NCBI RefSeq assembly: GCF_000350225.1
Contig: NW_005179015.1
Coordinates: 124,001 to 188,000, forward strand
Reading direction: 5' to 3'
Origin: Chondrus crispus
Taxonomy: Eukaryota; Rhodophyta; Florideophyceae; Gigartinales; Gigartinaceae
Length of the DNA stretch: 64,000 nucleotides
Each line of letters begins with the position of its first letter. Positions within the stretch are counted from its first letter, which is position 1. Shown piece after piece: positions 43,930 through 55,149 of this stretch. The translations under genes were made by a program, and so were the position numbers. Under the pieces are notes generated by a model. The model did not search any database and was not told where the DNA came from. It was given only the letters and a program-made list of their open reading frames with translations.

Positions 43930-44900
43930 AGCTCGTCTGATGTACTGAAATCCGTTCTCTCTGGTTTCAACCTCAATCCCTGCAAATTGGACATTATTGT
44001 AATCCCTGCTTTTGCATTGGAATTCTTCCTCCGTTTTCTTTTCTAGGTCCGAAAAAAATCGTTACCATCTTGTAGAATGTCGTCCAAGTATGTGGCACAA
44101 AGTCCTGATAAAGCATTGTCGATCGTCTTGTAGAACAAAGCTTCATCTCCCAATGTCCATTTCATCCCGATGTCCTTTAGAAAGTGTTCAGATAGAGTCT
44201 GGCCCCAATAGTCGCCACTATCAGCGAGACCATACAGTGGTTTTAACAACTTTAGTAATTTGTCAGGGGCTAACTAAAATTCCTTTGAAGGTTTTACGTA
44301 GACATCTCGCATTAGTTTGTCAGCGCTTTGGAGATGAGCTTGAGATACATCTGTCAAGAACAGGCGGAACCCGAATACTGATGCTAATCCGATAAGAAGT
44401 CTGACCGAGTGTGGTCTAACATTCGGATTGTTATGGACGAGCGATGCTTTGAGCTTATCCCGATAGCCCTGGACCACAAATCTTGCCTTCCAAACTTCAT
44501 TTTGGGTTCCTTCGTCTTTTATGGCTAGCACGAAGCGTCCTCCCAGAACGTTGGAGTTTGCTGGGACGTCCCATTTTAGGACTATCTTCCAAGTTCCGCG
44601 GTCTATGAGACCTTGGATTTCCGTCTTCTTGGCCTCCGCGAACTTTTCGGCTCTTGGATCACTGGATTGAATTACCTCTGTCATGAGTGTTTGACATTTA
44701 GGTGGCTTTGGTGATGATTCTGATAAGTAAGGAGAGAGCATCTCGTGGAGGAATTCAGAAGAGTCAAGCATATCCGAACTCGATGTTGTTCGGTTATACG
44801 GTTTGACTTGTTGTGTACTGAAAGTCCTCTCAATTCTATTTTGATCAAATGTGGTGATCAGTTTATCTTCTATTTTGACACAATGAATGGTGCCAACCAT
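43930..44900 (-). pseudogene. Reverse transcriptase of the copia element
   Basis: The long frame 44274-44900 holds GTWKIVLKWDVPANSNVLGG, WKARFVVQGYRDK and SVRLLIGLASVFGFRLFLTD (fingers and palm). The next frame, 44043-44249, holds MLKPLYGLADSGDYWGQTL and the catalytic YLDD at 44079-44090. A stop or shift near 44260 separates them. Confidence 0.9.
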
Positions 44901-45790
44901 TTGTCCGGTCCTTCCCTGTACACCAGTACCTCTTGACCGGCTTGGTAGACCCGATCAGTGGCCTGGGGTATGTTGCGATGAAGTATCTTGGAAACTCTTC
45001 TCTCGGATATGATAGCGTTCATTTCCGTTTGGGCTTCTGAGAGTGCCTTCATTCTTTCCCGATGAGTAGGAAGGTGTGAACTAATTATTGGGAATCGTGG
45101 GATGATCCCGAAAACGAGAAGGGATGGTACTAGGCCGTTTCACCATTACTGTCGTTCATGGCTTTTACGGCAAGTTTTAACAATATGTCAGGTGAGACAT
45201 AGGTGAAGTCGTTCTTGATTTTTCGATAGATACGACGGAGCGGCGCATGCAATCGCTCACCAATGCCTAGGGAATTGTGGGCTTCTACCCCTGATATCCT
45301 TAATTCGATACATGACATGTCAGTGAGGCCCTTCCACTTCGGAGATGTAAACACGGATACAGCATCTGTTCTAAGTCTGTTGGGGTATCCAGTGTAGATA
45401 GTGCACTATGCTTCAATGAATTCCAGCCAGATACCTTCTACACTCTGCCCATATTCTTTGAGAAATGTTGCCGGAGAGAAACGAGTCGCGGTGTTGACCA
45501 CATGAAGTATCGCTTCGGAATCTATGAACATTAGATCAATAGAAAGCTCTTCTCCGAAATTCTGTCATCTACGGATGGTAGTGTAGATTTGAAGCGGATT
45601 GGTTTAGGTCCTAGACGTTGACAAGTGTCACATGACTCCGAAATTGCTCTTAGTATAGATCTAGTTTGTGGATCTAGATCTGCGGGCCTAGCTCGTCTTC
45701 AAAGATTTAAGAGCTTGTCTTGGTGCGGGTGTGCGAACCCGCGATGCATTCGGAGCAATTCTGACCTTGTAAACAAGATCCAATCAAGTT
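44901..45790 (-). pseudogene. Integrase of the copia element
   Basis: GAG-pre-integrase LLRMHRGFAHPHQDKLLNL is at about 45700-45760. In the integrase core I can read SGVEAHNSLGIGERLHAPLR (45240-45290, the Glu region). A C-terminal segment is KILHRNIPQATDRVYQAGQE with VLVYREGPDKWLAPF (about 44880-45000). The catalytic Asp regions between 45360 and 45640 are too broken to read in one frame. Confidence 0.8.
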
Positions 45791-46165
45791 GTTTCCATTC
45801 CACGCATGCATGTCCGAGCTTTCTTGAAATTGGTATTTCCCAATTAATGTCTGGAAAACAGAGTAGATTTCTTACGTTGTTGAAATACATTCTGCAGTCG
45901 TCCAACAAATCGAGTCCCAAAAGCAGTGAGATGTCCGCGGAAACAACGTCAACTCGGACTGGCAAGAATGATTTGCCGGGTGTTGGTATGCGGATCTCAA
46001 TAGATCCAAGTGAGCGTTTTTGTCCCACGCCAAAACAATATGCGTTGTTGTTGCGGATGCGACTGAAGGGAATGCCTGCATAGCGGCAGTACGCTTTTGC
46101 CTGGGGGAGACCAATGATGGTCTTTTGTGCCCCACTGTCGATGCAGGCGCCATTTCAAGGTTGCA
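45791..46165 (-). pseudogene. Aspartic protease of the copia element
   Basis: ACIDSGAQKTIIG carries the catalytic DSG at 46131-46139. About 75 residues later comes SADISLLLGLDLLDDCRMY, the flap and dimer-region equivalent. In-frame from the DSG to the GAG-pre-integrase. Confidence 0.85.
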
Positions 46166-46399
46166 GGCCTTGGTTACTTGTATCGAGGTTGGTCTTCGCG
46201 AGCTTCTTGATATTATCGTCGTTGAAAACGACGAAAATCTTCTCTTTCTTGTTCTTTATATAAATCTTACTACGGGTGGATCTTCTTTCTACTTTGTAAA
46301 AACACCGATTCATTATAGGAGTAGTGTCGAAAACTCTATTATTTTCTTTTAATGTGACAAATTTAACTATTTTGTCTGTATTTCGACGGCGTGGACTAC

Positions 46400-48560
46400 T
46401 CCTTTCTAAAAATCCTCGAAGTCGACGTTTTCTTCATCAATCTCGTCCGCATGGTCTTGATTTTTCAAACTCCTGTAGTCTTTCATACAAGGTCTCCTTC
46501 GTGGCTTGTTCTTCGGTAGTACCTTCTGATTTTCCTTGCCTTCTTCCTCTTCAAAGAAAGCTTCATGGTCTTCTTCGTTGCAGAATGTATCTTCTGTTTG
46601 TGGACATAGATCGTAAAGCATTTCCTTTGCCCCATTAAGGTTCTGTCTAAGCATGTTTGCGACATTTGTCGCAATATTTCTGCCTTTAACATTACAATCC
46701 CTAATGAAGTGATCCTTACTTCCGCAATTATAGCACTTGCGAATTTTACCGAACTTTTCAAGTCCGTTTTGTCCAGGATTATTCTCGTTTGACCTTCGAG
46801 ACGTATTTGGCTGGAACTTACTAGGGGGTCGGTATCCTCTGGGGACTGAAGATTTAGAATTGAAGTTGCGAGGTTTTCCTTAAAAACCTTGTCCCTCGTA
46901 GTATAGACCGGGTAGACGACTACCTTGTTCCGGTCTATACCTTGCTTGAGGGATACCGTCTCGATTTCGACCTTCAGTTTCCTCCTGTTGTTGTAGCTAA
47001 GCTGAATCGAGGTCTGTGAACATCTGCTGAAAGTCAGCAGGTTCGCTTGCTATCGCTTGTGATAGAGAATTACTGGCCCACTCATGGCCAACAACAACAT
47101 GGTACACGTACTCTACGTTGTCCTCTTCAGAGCAATGGTTAGGAGGGCCTTGCTGGGCAAATTTGGTGATCGTTTCGCCGAGTTCTTCTAAGGCCTCAGT
47201 GACTGAGCAGGACCGTTCGCGCATGGTTGCAGCTAGCCGAAGACCTTGGAGGTATTTCCGCACACGATTTTGCCGGGTAATGCTGTTGAATTCCGTTCTC
47301 ATCTTAACACAAGCTTCAGCGAAAGTGGGTACGCGCTTACTAACTTTGAGAAGATAGAACCTTAGGGCTTCACCTTCAAATATGTTATGGAATTATTTTA
47401 GCCGTTGTTCCTGGTTCAGCTCATAGTCACTAGCGGCGTCAAGGTAAAGATTAATAGCTTCATTAAGATCTTCACCTAATTTACCACGGAATTTGTCGTC
47501 ACTTCTGAAGCGTAAGGCAATGCTGTGAGCAATCCTTCTCATCTCATTGTCCTGGTGAGATGATGCGGAAGACGAATGGCCGTTGTTCTGGAGCTCAATG
47601 ATGGAAGCTCCGCGAACCGAGCCCGCCATTGCTCCTGCAGACGTTTCGGCTACCGACGCGGCTGTCGTGCTGCTCGTAACAGCGTCGTATGCTTTCTTCC
47701 TGTCAGGTTCCGAATCGTATAAGGTGGCAAGTAGTCCCATAGCTATGCGGTTACTTCCCTCGTGTTGTGAGTATTCTAGTCCATTAAGAACTAAATAATC
47801 TCGGAGAATACGGTAGAGCGGGCTGGGGCCTCCTATATTTTCCTGATTTTAAAGAAAATCAACAGGTGAGTCTTCACGTAAGCGTGTGATTAGAACTTCA
47901 CTGGAGGCTTGAGGGTCCGTGGAGAGATGCATGAGGATGGTCGCTCTAACATTGATTTGAGGGGGGAAATGGGAGTATAGTTGGTCAACTGGGTGCGAAT
48001 AGAATGGACTAACGTCATTATTGGCGAGTTTTGGGTTTTGTATTCCTTAATTACTATTGGAAAGGGAATGAAGCGAATTAGTTTTGGAGGTACTTCACCT
48101 TGCGCCTATGTCTTCGGCTACAACGGTGAACGTCAAGGTTGTGTTTTGTGGGAAAGAAGTCGTCACACGTTGTACACTTGTAGGTAGTGCTCTCCTGACT
48201 TCTGATTTTCTGATGCGGACGACTTCCGGCGTGCTGACTCCTTTAGGCCAATGATTGATAATCCAAGTCGCAAGGCGTGTAATGGAATGTCGGAGATTTC
48301 CGAATTTTCTTCTTCTGTCGTTAACGGTGCTTGTCCGTGGCGATTTGACGAAGAAGGTGGTTGACCCTGCCGTCAAAAACCGGACGAGCCTTCGAACTAG
48401 ACGCGGGTGCGGGAGTTATCTCGTCCTCAGATTCTGTATTGCCTTCGACTTCGTCACAACTCGCTTCTTCGGCTTCGTCTTCTATGTAGCGGTTTTTTCC
48501 GGCCGTCTTCAGCTCTCCTCTTGTGCCAATCCTTGTCTGCCTTTTCCATGATGCGATCGA
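46400..48560 (-). pseudogene. gag: Gag of the copia element with CCHC zinc knuckle
   Basis: Frames 47393-47740 and 46997-47302 form the helical Gag body (EFNSITRQNRVRKYLQGLRL, EDNVEYVYHVVVGHEWASN). The zinc knuckle CYNCGSKDHFIRDC (46694-46735) has exact C-x2-C-x4-H-x4-C spacing. An acidic tail follows (EEDHEAFFEEEEGKENQK, ENVDFEDF). The N-terminal part beyond 47800 is fragmented. Confidence 0.82.
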
Positions 48561-49027
48561 GCTCGGGATCGTACAGTCCTGGTCGTTTTAAATATATTTA
48601 AAGGATTTTGGGCGATAACTTGGTAAAGGAGTGTGGAAAAGGAGGATTGATCGATAAAACAAATTTAAGTGGATTGTTTAAGTGATAAAGGCGTTGTTTC
48701 AATATTAGGGTTGTCTTTGAGAGATCAATTCGGAAGTGCTTGTCAGGAAAACCAGCTACAGTATTCTAGTCTCTCCGTGTTCTTCTGCCAAAAGGAAGCT
48801 TGATTTTCTTGAAAATGTCATCTTAAAATTCTTCTTGAAGGGCCTCTATGAATTAATAATTACTTTGATTTAATAATTACTTATTAAAAGGGTGGGTTTG
48901 TTTTGAGTGTTCCAAATAACTGGGCAAGTAAGTAAATACTTGGGGTATTACACTCTGCGCGTCCAACTAATGGCCGCGACAATGCAGAGTGAAAGTGACA
49001 CCGGTTCCTCTTCTGCCGAGTCTAGAA

Positions 49028-49467
49028 TGTGAGAAATAGGTCCAATGACCTAGATAGTGTGGTTAGATCTTGGGGGCCGAGAAAGGTCCTGTTGGGCCTT
49101 TCGGTTGACCCTCTGTGGGGTCAGGCTGGGGACCGGGGAGACCGGTTGGGGTTGAGCTGTCGTGGAAGTTGAGGTTTGGTTGCGGGGGTGGATGGTGGTG
49201 CATTCAAAAGTTTACGAAGTTTGTCAATCTTATATACTACTCTACAAGTAGCTGATATCTGCCTTTTTCGTAGTAAAACCCCCGATTTCTACTCTAATGT
49301 GCCCATATGTACCCCTAGAAGGTGTTTCGCTATTACAAGTAATCATGGCGATGGGGTCGTGCCACAGTTGTTGCATGTTAGCAATGCAGGAGAAATTGTT
49401 TCTCCTAAATTACATAATTGTTGTAGCCAGTAATTATTCTACTCGTCGCCAGCCGTAATAATTCGCA
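49028..49467 (-). repeat. 5' LTR of the copia element
   Basis: 440 bp, starts TGTGAGAAATAGGTCC and ends AATAATTCGCA on the + strand. TSD GTATC follows at 49468-49472. Confidence 0.92.
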
Positions 49468-49689
49468 GTATCAGCCACGGTACGCTCGCTGTATGGCGAA
49501 TGTGGACTACAGGAACAGTAGGACTGTAGGGCCTCGATGGACGGATAGGGTACTGCCTCCCCTACCTCGATGACTTACACGACAGCGGGACGCTCGTGCG
49601 ACACACCCACGCGCCGCCCTCGCGGGCTCTCTGGACGACGAACGTCAGTTCGCGTTCTGAAGGAGGGGCAAGGTCTCTCCATCAAAGTA

Positions 49690-50570
49690 GGCACACTACC
49701 AAAAAACCGGTTTGCACTATTCATACAATGTCTCTAAACGGTCACAATCATAACTGTGGCATAATTGCCGACGAGTACTGTGTACATTAGATTTGCAATT
49801 AGATCTAGATCTCGCTGTAAGGTACGGACCTTACAGCGTGCGCGCGCATATCTTACAGCTCGCGCGCCAGCACACGTGTACGACCCGTGTGCTGTCAGCC
49901 CGATGGCTGACAGTATTACAGTGCAGGACGACCTCCACTGGTACAGTAGCACAATACTGTACTATAGTATGATAACTTCGATTGTATATTGAATAGGAGG
50001 AAGGGCGCCGGCGGGGAGAGGACCAAGGAAGCTTGGTCACGATCCACGACCGCGGCGAAACCCTCCAGCTTACTCTAATTAGGCGACACCTTCGCACGCC
50101 TTTTTAGTTAGGGACCGGCACGGGTCGGGTTGCGCGACACGCGAGCGAGCCGGGATCCACTTCCGCCCGTCAGCGCTGGTACGTCACCCAGCGCTGCTCC
50201 GGGGCGTTGAGGCGTCGATCCGCTCATGCGTGCGCGCGACCTACCCCGGCCCGCTCTACCACACTGCTACCGGGCCCGTGCCCGGTTCCGTGAGCAGGAG
50301 GAGTCCCTCGTCTTCCGCCGATCAAGGGTCACCGTCGGACTATTAGCAACACCCCTCCGCCGTTGGGGGTGTTTATGCTACAATAACGGGTAGATTGTAG
50401 GTGGCACATCCTTCAGGGATTCAATCGTTGATAGCCAAATGTAACCTACATAGAGTGACCTCAATTGATATTGATAACGACTTGAAGTGATACAAATACA
50501 GTAGCCTTGTCTAGTCAATAACTCTAACGCAGTCCAGCGAGAATCCAAGTTGAAATAATAAGGTGGTTTC
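49690..50570. repeat. Repeat copy 1 of a three-copy family, split by a solo LTR
   Basis: 49695-49754 (AGTAGGCACACTACC ... TCTCTAAACGGTCACAA) and 50388-50570 (GTAGGTGGCACATCC ... CTAGTCAATAACTCTAACG) together match the copies at 51935-52145 and 52245-52480. The E-family solo LTR sits in the middle. Confidence 0.75.
49755..50382 (+). mobile_element. Solo LTR of family E, + orientation
   Basis: 628 bp, starts TGTGGCATAA and ends GTTTATGCTACA, with a perfect TSD ATAAC at 49750-49754 and 50383-50387. It is diverged from element E and opposite in orientation. It carries the hairpin GCTGTAAGGT-ACGG-ACCTTACAGC (49814-49837), whose stem sequence differs from that of element E but still pairs. Confidence 0.9.
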
Positions 50571-51092
50571 GTCTAATAAACTAAACTGGATTTTGAAAAG
50601 TTGATAATTTTGGGCGTACTAAGCGGCTCTAGAGGTGGGCTCACTTTTGTTGGGATGGCTCCTGGGATTAGCAAGTGGATTGTGGCTGCCTCCCCTCCGA
50701 ACCCCCCACTTCACGAACCCACACGTTTCTTTTATAGAGACTTTTATGCACCCGTACTGCACTGAAAACAACGTAGAGGACCATGGCCATGATTTGTCCA
50801 AGTACACGCGTGTTTAGACAATTCTTTCGTGAGAATTTCTAATTACACGTGCGTTTAGACAAAATCTTCTCGTAGGGGGTCGCATTTCGTGACGAAATAA
50901 TTGTGACAAGTGATTTGAAATGTCTCCAAGAAAATTCAAATCCTTTGGCAAAAAAGTATTCTCACATATTCCCAGAAAGTCTAAAACATTTGAGTCAAAC
51001 CAGAAATTCTGAAATGTAGACAAAAAACATCAAACTTTTAATCAGTTCGGCAGATTGTGCGCAACCTTCTTATAGTACGGTGATCATCACAC
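50571..51092. other. Unassigned DNA
   Basis: AT-rich, no supported gene or element end. Confidence 0.4.
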
Positions 51093-51149
51093 GGAGCAGC
51101 ACCATAGAGGCACGATATATCATATATTGTGCCTCTATGGTGCTGCTCC
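51093..51149. repeat. Near-perfect 57-bp hairpin
   Basis: Two 28-base arms (51093-51120 and 51122-51149) around one unpaired base; one mismatch only, which would be a wobble pair in RNA. The arm begins GGAGCAGCACCATAGAGGC. No TSD-like flanks were found. Function unknown. Confidence 0.85.
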
Positions 51150-51820
51150 GCGTCGTGCCAGTTGCCAAATCGCCTTTCGCAAACGTGGCACCTGACGCAG
51201 GCGGTGGGGTACGCCGCTGCCGCTACAGTGCGACGATGAGCTATCCCTGCTTCGTGGGCTTGGGGAGGCACTGCAGTACGGCGCTGGTGATAGGGCGGCA
51301 GCGGTCAACGCAGCCACTGCGGCGAGGCGGCGTTTTTCTAAAACGGCGGGGTTTTGCCTAGGCCGCTTGACGCGTCCCATAAACTACCGCGCTGATGCGC
51401 CAGGCGTACAGCATAATTTACAGTACGCCCCAATGTATAACCCCTCCTGTCAAACTTTACAGTAGTAATGACAGCGAAAATTAGGGAAAAAGTAGTTTTT
51501 TGTAAAAACTCTTGATTGTCAGTACAGTGGGACAGAACCAAACGGGGCGGCGATCACTTAAACTTTCTAGTGTTGGGAGTCCGACCAGGCCGGGCGGTTC
51601 GTAGGGTAATTTGGAGGTGTGGGTAAAACGTGGCAACTCCTGTTACCAAAGTAAAAGGGAACAAGGAGGCTATTGCCATAGAACTGCGGTGGGGTGAGTG
51701 TCGGGAGACCGACCGGGTGGGGCGGTCCGGCGGGGTGGTTGGTATGACAAAAAGGGGCGGTAATTAGAGTTACTAGAGGGGAGGATAGAGCGGCAGGCTA
51801 TTGCCTCGAAACCGCTAGCG
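51150..51820. other. Unassigned DNA
   Basis: No supported gene. Several related sentences recur (a 'GGTGGGG..GGTCCG..GGGG' type block at about 51560-51610 and 51700-51750), which hints at an older duplication. Confidence 0.35.
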
Positions 51821-51824
51821 ACGG

Positions 51825-52480
51825 TGAGCACGGTCGGGACAGGGTTGTCGGGTCGTTGTTCAGATGGGTTCAATGTGCTGACGTCGAAGACGAGTAGCGT
51901 CTTCGACCTGGCTTTATAGTCCTATTGACTCTACAATAACAGTAGGCGCACTACCATAAAAGGGAGGTTGCGCCACCCATAAAATGTCTCTAAGCGGTTA
52001 CACCCTGAACAGGTAGAATTTGTAGGTGGCACGTCCTTAAGAGACTCTATTGTGGATAGCGAAATGTAGCCTACATGGTTTGACCTGAATTGATAATGAT
52101 AAGCTAATTACAGTGACTACTCGTCTAGTCAGTTACTCTGACAGTGAGCACGGATGGGAAAATTTGTGGGTTGGTCTTCGGTTTTTCAATGTGCTGAGGT
52201 CGAAGACGAACAGTGTCTTGGGCCTGAATTTATAGTCCTATGGACTCTACAGAGATAGTAGGCGCACGACCACAAAAGAGGGGATGCGCCACCTATACAC
52301 TACCCCTAAACAGTCAATACCATAAATGGTACGGTGTAGGCAGCATAATCTTTAACGGATCTTATTGTAGGTATCTAAATGAAGCCAACATATTGTTACC
52401 TGAATTGCTACTCATAGAAAAGTAAAGTGATTTATACGGTAGCCGTCCTTGTAGTCCCTGACTCTATCATTCCGCTCCCG
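51825..52480. repeat. Tandem duplication, period about 310 bp
   Basis: The unit GGTGAGCACGG ... TCAATGTGCTGA ... TATAGTCCTATTGACTCTAC ... AGTAGGCGCACTACC recurs starting near 51825 and 52143. The second half of the unit also occurs at 49690-50570. The units are about 75-80% alike by eye. Confidence 0.75.
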
Positions 52481-52640
52481 GCGTAAGCTGTAAATGGGAC
52501 TCCTTACGGTTGTGCTTCGCGCTTACAGCCGAGTCTACTGTATGCACGGCCGGCGCCAGAGGTGGAGTCGCCCGTGCGCAGTTATACTTCCTTCTACAAT
52601 CGAAGTTGCTTGCATGGACAATTGTGTTCCCATTTGAAAG

Positions 52641-52790
52641 TCAATTCCGTCCTTCGTGATCCACACCCCTCTTGACTTTCATGGACAGCGTACGTACACC
52701 ACGGCGTCGTCGAGTTCTACTCTCCTCCTTGAGTATGGCAAACGATCTGCAAGTGTCATCGATGAACTGGAACACATCACCTGATCCCGG
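52641..52790 (-). pseudogene. Copia integrase scrap
   Basis: VFQFIDDTCRSFAIL followed by VRTLSMKVKRGVDHEGRN resembles the first-Asp block of copia integrases (F-I-D-D-x-S-R, then a Lys/Arg-rich helix and the NxGRK turn). Only about 50 residues are readable, with no partner domain nearby. Confidence 0.45.
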
Positions 52791-53884
52791 GCCTGCAGGC
52801 GCTCTATAGGTTCGAAAGTGACGAAGCAGTTCGCCCTGACGCTCGCGCGCGCGACACCAGTGAGATATGTAGAGGACTTGAAAGAGATGAGTCTTCAACA
52901 CACCGGGAGGAGACAAAAGAAATGTCCACATCGACGAAAATATGTGCGTCGGTCGCGATTACGGAGGCTGGAGCACGCTCAGCCGCCGGGATTCGATTCA
53001 GTTGTTTGCCGGGCCAACAGGTGCTGCGTTGTTGAGGACTGTATTCCGACCGCAAGTAGCCCCGAAAATATCGGATTCCATAGCTCTGTACTTAGGTTAC
53101 CGAGGGCGCACGGACGAATAAATAGAGGGCCCAGATCTGGGGAGGGGCCGACCCCTCGGGGGTATCTGTTACACTCTCCTTCGACCATCGCGCAGCGCCA
53201 CCGCGATCCCCTCTCTATCATCAGCTTCCTTCCTCCTCCTTCAAAATTTCAACCAAATATCCTTGGCCCCTGCGCACGACGGGCGTTCCAGCGGAGCTAC
53301 CCACATAGCTCTACATCCAGCCACCACAACTATAAATTCTAGGTCGCCCGGGGCAGACAAAATGTCATGGAAAATAGAAAAGCAAGAACAAGGACACAAA
53401 ACCGCAAACGAGCGCGATTTGTCTGCCAATCCGGGCCGTTAATTCTTACTGTAAATACTTTTAACATTTTCCGACTTCTGCGACAGGTTCTCCCATGCTG
53501 GTTCTGCTTATCGAGAGAGATAAATGTACACTGTACCACTGCGCTAAGTCCATTTTGAAAAAGGCGTGTACATATGCCTGAAACATGCAAAGATATCTTT
53601 AGGCACGCAGGGCCTCAGGATATCTTTTTGAGCGTACCCAGGAGTAACCCGTTTACTCTTTTTAGTGTTACCGGATTAGCTACAAGTAATACATAAAAGA
53701 CAGACACGGGCAACTAGCGCGTGGGTCGGACCGGCGCAGAATTGAACGAAGTGGTCGAAGGGACAACACTTGAGAACAGCGCTCCGACAGCACAGAGATT
53801 CCTCAGGGTCTTGGAAGTCGGACGTAGGCTTCTACGGACCTTAATAAACTGTTCAAACTATTTCCTTTCGTTACTGGGACGAAA
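52791..53884. other. Unassigned DNA
   Basis: A 174-codon + strand frame (52818-53342) is Arg/Pro/Ser-rich with no recognisable domain and is probably chance. Nothing else supported. Confidence 0.4.
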
Positions 53885-53983
53885 TCCCGCCCGGGCGGGA
53901 CCTAAGTAAAAAATTGACATTTACTAGGCCTATAGGCCTAGTAAATGTCATTTTTTATAGTAAATGTCATTTTTTCACTTAGG
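53885..53983. repeat. Adjacent palindromes and a short foldback element
   Basis: A perfect 16-bp palindrome TCCCGCCCGGGCGGGA (53885-53900) is followed by a 34-bp perfect palindrome (53916-53949, arm GACATTTACTAGGCCTA). The outer ends ACCTAAGT and ACTTAGGT with poly-A/T runs extend the foldback to 53900-53984. A 20-base unit with GTAAATGTCATTTTTT is duplicated on the right side. Confidence 0.75.
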
Positions 53984-54419
53984 TTTTTATTTCCTCTTTT
54001 TTGTTTGGCTCTGTGTAAGATTAGGGTCTCGCTCAGCTCCCTGACCGTAGGATTTTGAGTGTAAACAGGAGCTGAGCGGGTTGATGACGCACTGTACGTG
54101 ACGTGCGCAGTACAGTACACGTCACTCCAGTGCTCACCTCGACCGTCAGGTCATCCTCTTGGCAACTAAAATGGGGACTCTATAGAAGAAATAGTCCCCG
54201 AGGACGACCCGATCAGCCTCAGCAGGATTCTTAGGGGATCCGGTAAGCGACTGGACCATGGTGACAGAAAAAAGAGCGAGAATTTGGTAGGGTTTAAATA
54301 GGAAAGTTTGTTTTTAGTATCGTCTAGGCTAATGTAGCAACTATCTCGACTTCTATAAAGAGTCTGGTTCGGAGCAACGCAGAAGGGGGAGAGGTAAGCA
54401 CAACCACGGATTAGGCACC

Positions 54420-54503
54420 GGAGCCCACCAACCGACTAAACCAGAGCGTCAACCGAACCTCTGAGTCAACCCCCGAACACAACCACCGAAATTCCGAAAG
54501 TAA
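54420..54503 (+). other. Candidate exon 1 ending at a consensus splice donor
   Basis: Open after a TAG at about 54413-54415 to 54503, followed by GTAAGT. A TATA-like TATAAAG lies at about 54354. No ATG in frame. Joined to 60724 the frame stays open, but the product (acidic, Ser/Thr/Glu-rich) is unrecognised. It could also be the leader of a decayed element. Confidence 0.25.
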
Positions 54504-54837
54504 GTCGAGAATATTCCAAACCTGTGAATTATTTTAGATTTAGAAGGCTACAACAATGCTATGTGTAGAGAGAAATATATTTTCTACGTTGTTTGAATTT
54601 CGCCAACGTGGCGTGAACAAGTTTAGTTGTGATGGCAAAAAGGCCCTCTTAAAGATACTTACGGGCCACTTTGAGTAGAAAACGGGGATTTTAGGTGGAA
54701 AAGAGCAGATAATATCCACAACTAGAGTAGTATATAAGAGCTGGCCGCTTTGTAAACTTTAGAACCGGGCACCGACAAACCCCTGGGGAATGAGGGCTCC
54801 CTTTTAGAGGTGAGGACAGCGGAGTGACGACGCGATA

Positions 54838-55007
54838 CGACCCGTCTTGAAACACGGGCCAAGGAGTCTAGCGCGGGTGCGAGTCGGAGGGTGCAAGCCC
54901 GTGGGCGAAGTGAAAACGAGTGTAAAAACGAGCAGTTTGGGGCGGCATAAGATCGTTGATCTTAAGACCGACCCAGAGCAGTTGCGCTGGGACCCGAAAG
55001 ATGGTGA
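54838..55007 (+). rRNA. LSU (28S) rRNA fragment, D3 region
   Basis: It contains the conserved CGACCCGTCTTGAAACACGG, CCAAGGAGTCTA, GTGCGAGTC and, at the right end, GGGACCCGAAAGATGGTGA, in the order and spacing of eukaryotic LSU rRNA with a variable stretch between. The match stops at 55007, just before the LINE end. It is a fragment, not a working gene. Confidence 0.9.
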
Positions 55008-55011
55008 TAAG

Positions 55012-55053
55012 ATGTAAGGGATGCAGCGGCTTTGGCCGTTGCATCCCTTACAT
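55012..55053. repeat. Hairpin at the rRNA-LINE junction, 19-bp stem
   Basis: The arms 55012-55030 and 55035-55053 (ATGTAAGGGATGCA...) pair except for one wobble-type mismatch around a TTTG loop. It sits four bases from the rRNA fragment, so it may be the 3' end of the LINE, which is read on the minus strand. Confidence 0.75.
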
Positions 55054-55149
55054 TGCTTTACGTGGCTCACTTTCCCTCTTGGGGCAACAGAGTCCACAGA
55101 AATCTAAAAATAACTACTAATGCTTTGTGACTAAAGTCTCATAATGCCG

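Larger units (their letters stand above)
42685..49467 (-). mobile_element. Ty1/copia LTR retrotransposon, 6.8 kb, degraded
   Basis: LTRs at 42685-43146 and 49028-49467 start TGT and end CA and are flanked by the perfect TSD GTATC (42680-42684 and 49468-49472). Minus-strand order is gag, zinc knuckle, protease, GAG-pre-integrase, integrase, RT and RNase H. Integrase before RT defines Ty1/copia. The LTRs differ at roughly a tenth of positions and the ORF is broken by many stops, so this is an older copy than elements A and E. Base composition is clearly more AT-rich than the gypsy elements around it. Confidence 0.95.

Noticed and set aside
48955..49010. Inverted ACTCTGC...GCAGAGT next to the copia 5' LTR as a primer binding site
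   Set aside because: No TGG start adjoining the LTR and no convincing tRNA complement; copia elements can use internal tRNA segments, which I cannot test here.
52818..53342. 174-codon + strand ORF as a host gene
   Set aside because: Low-complexity basic composition, no domain, and part of the other strand carries a copia integrase-like scrap nearby.
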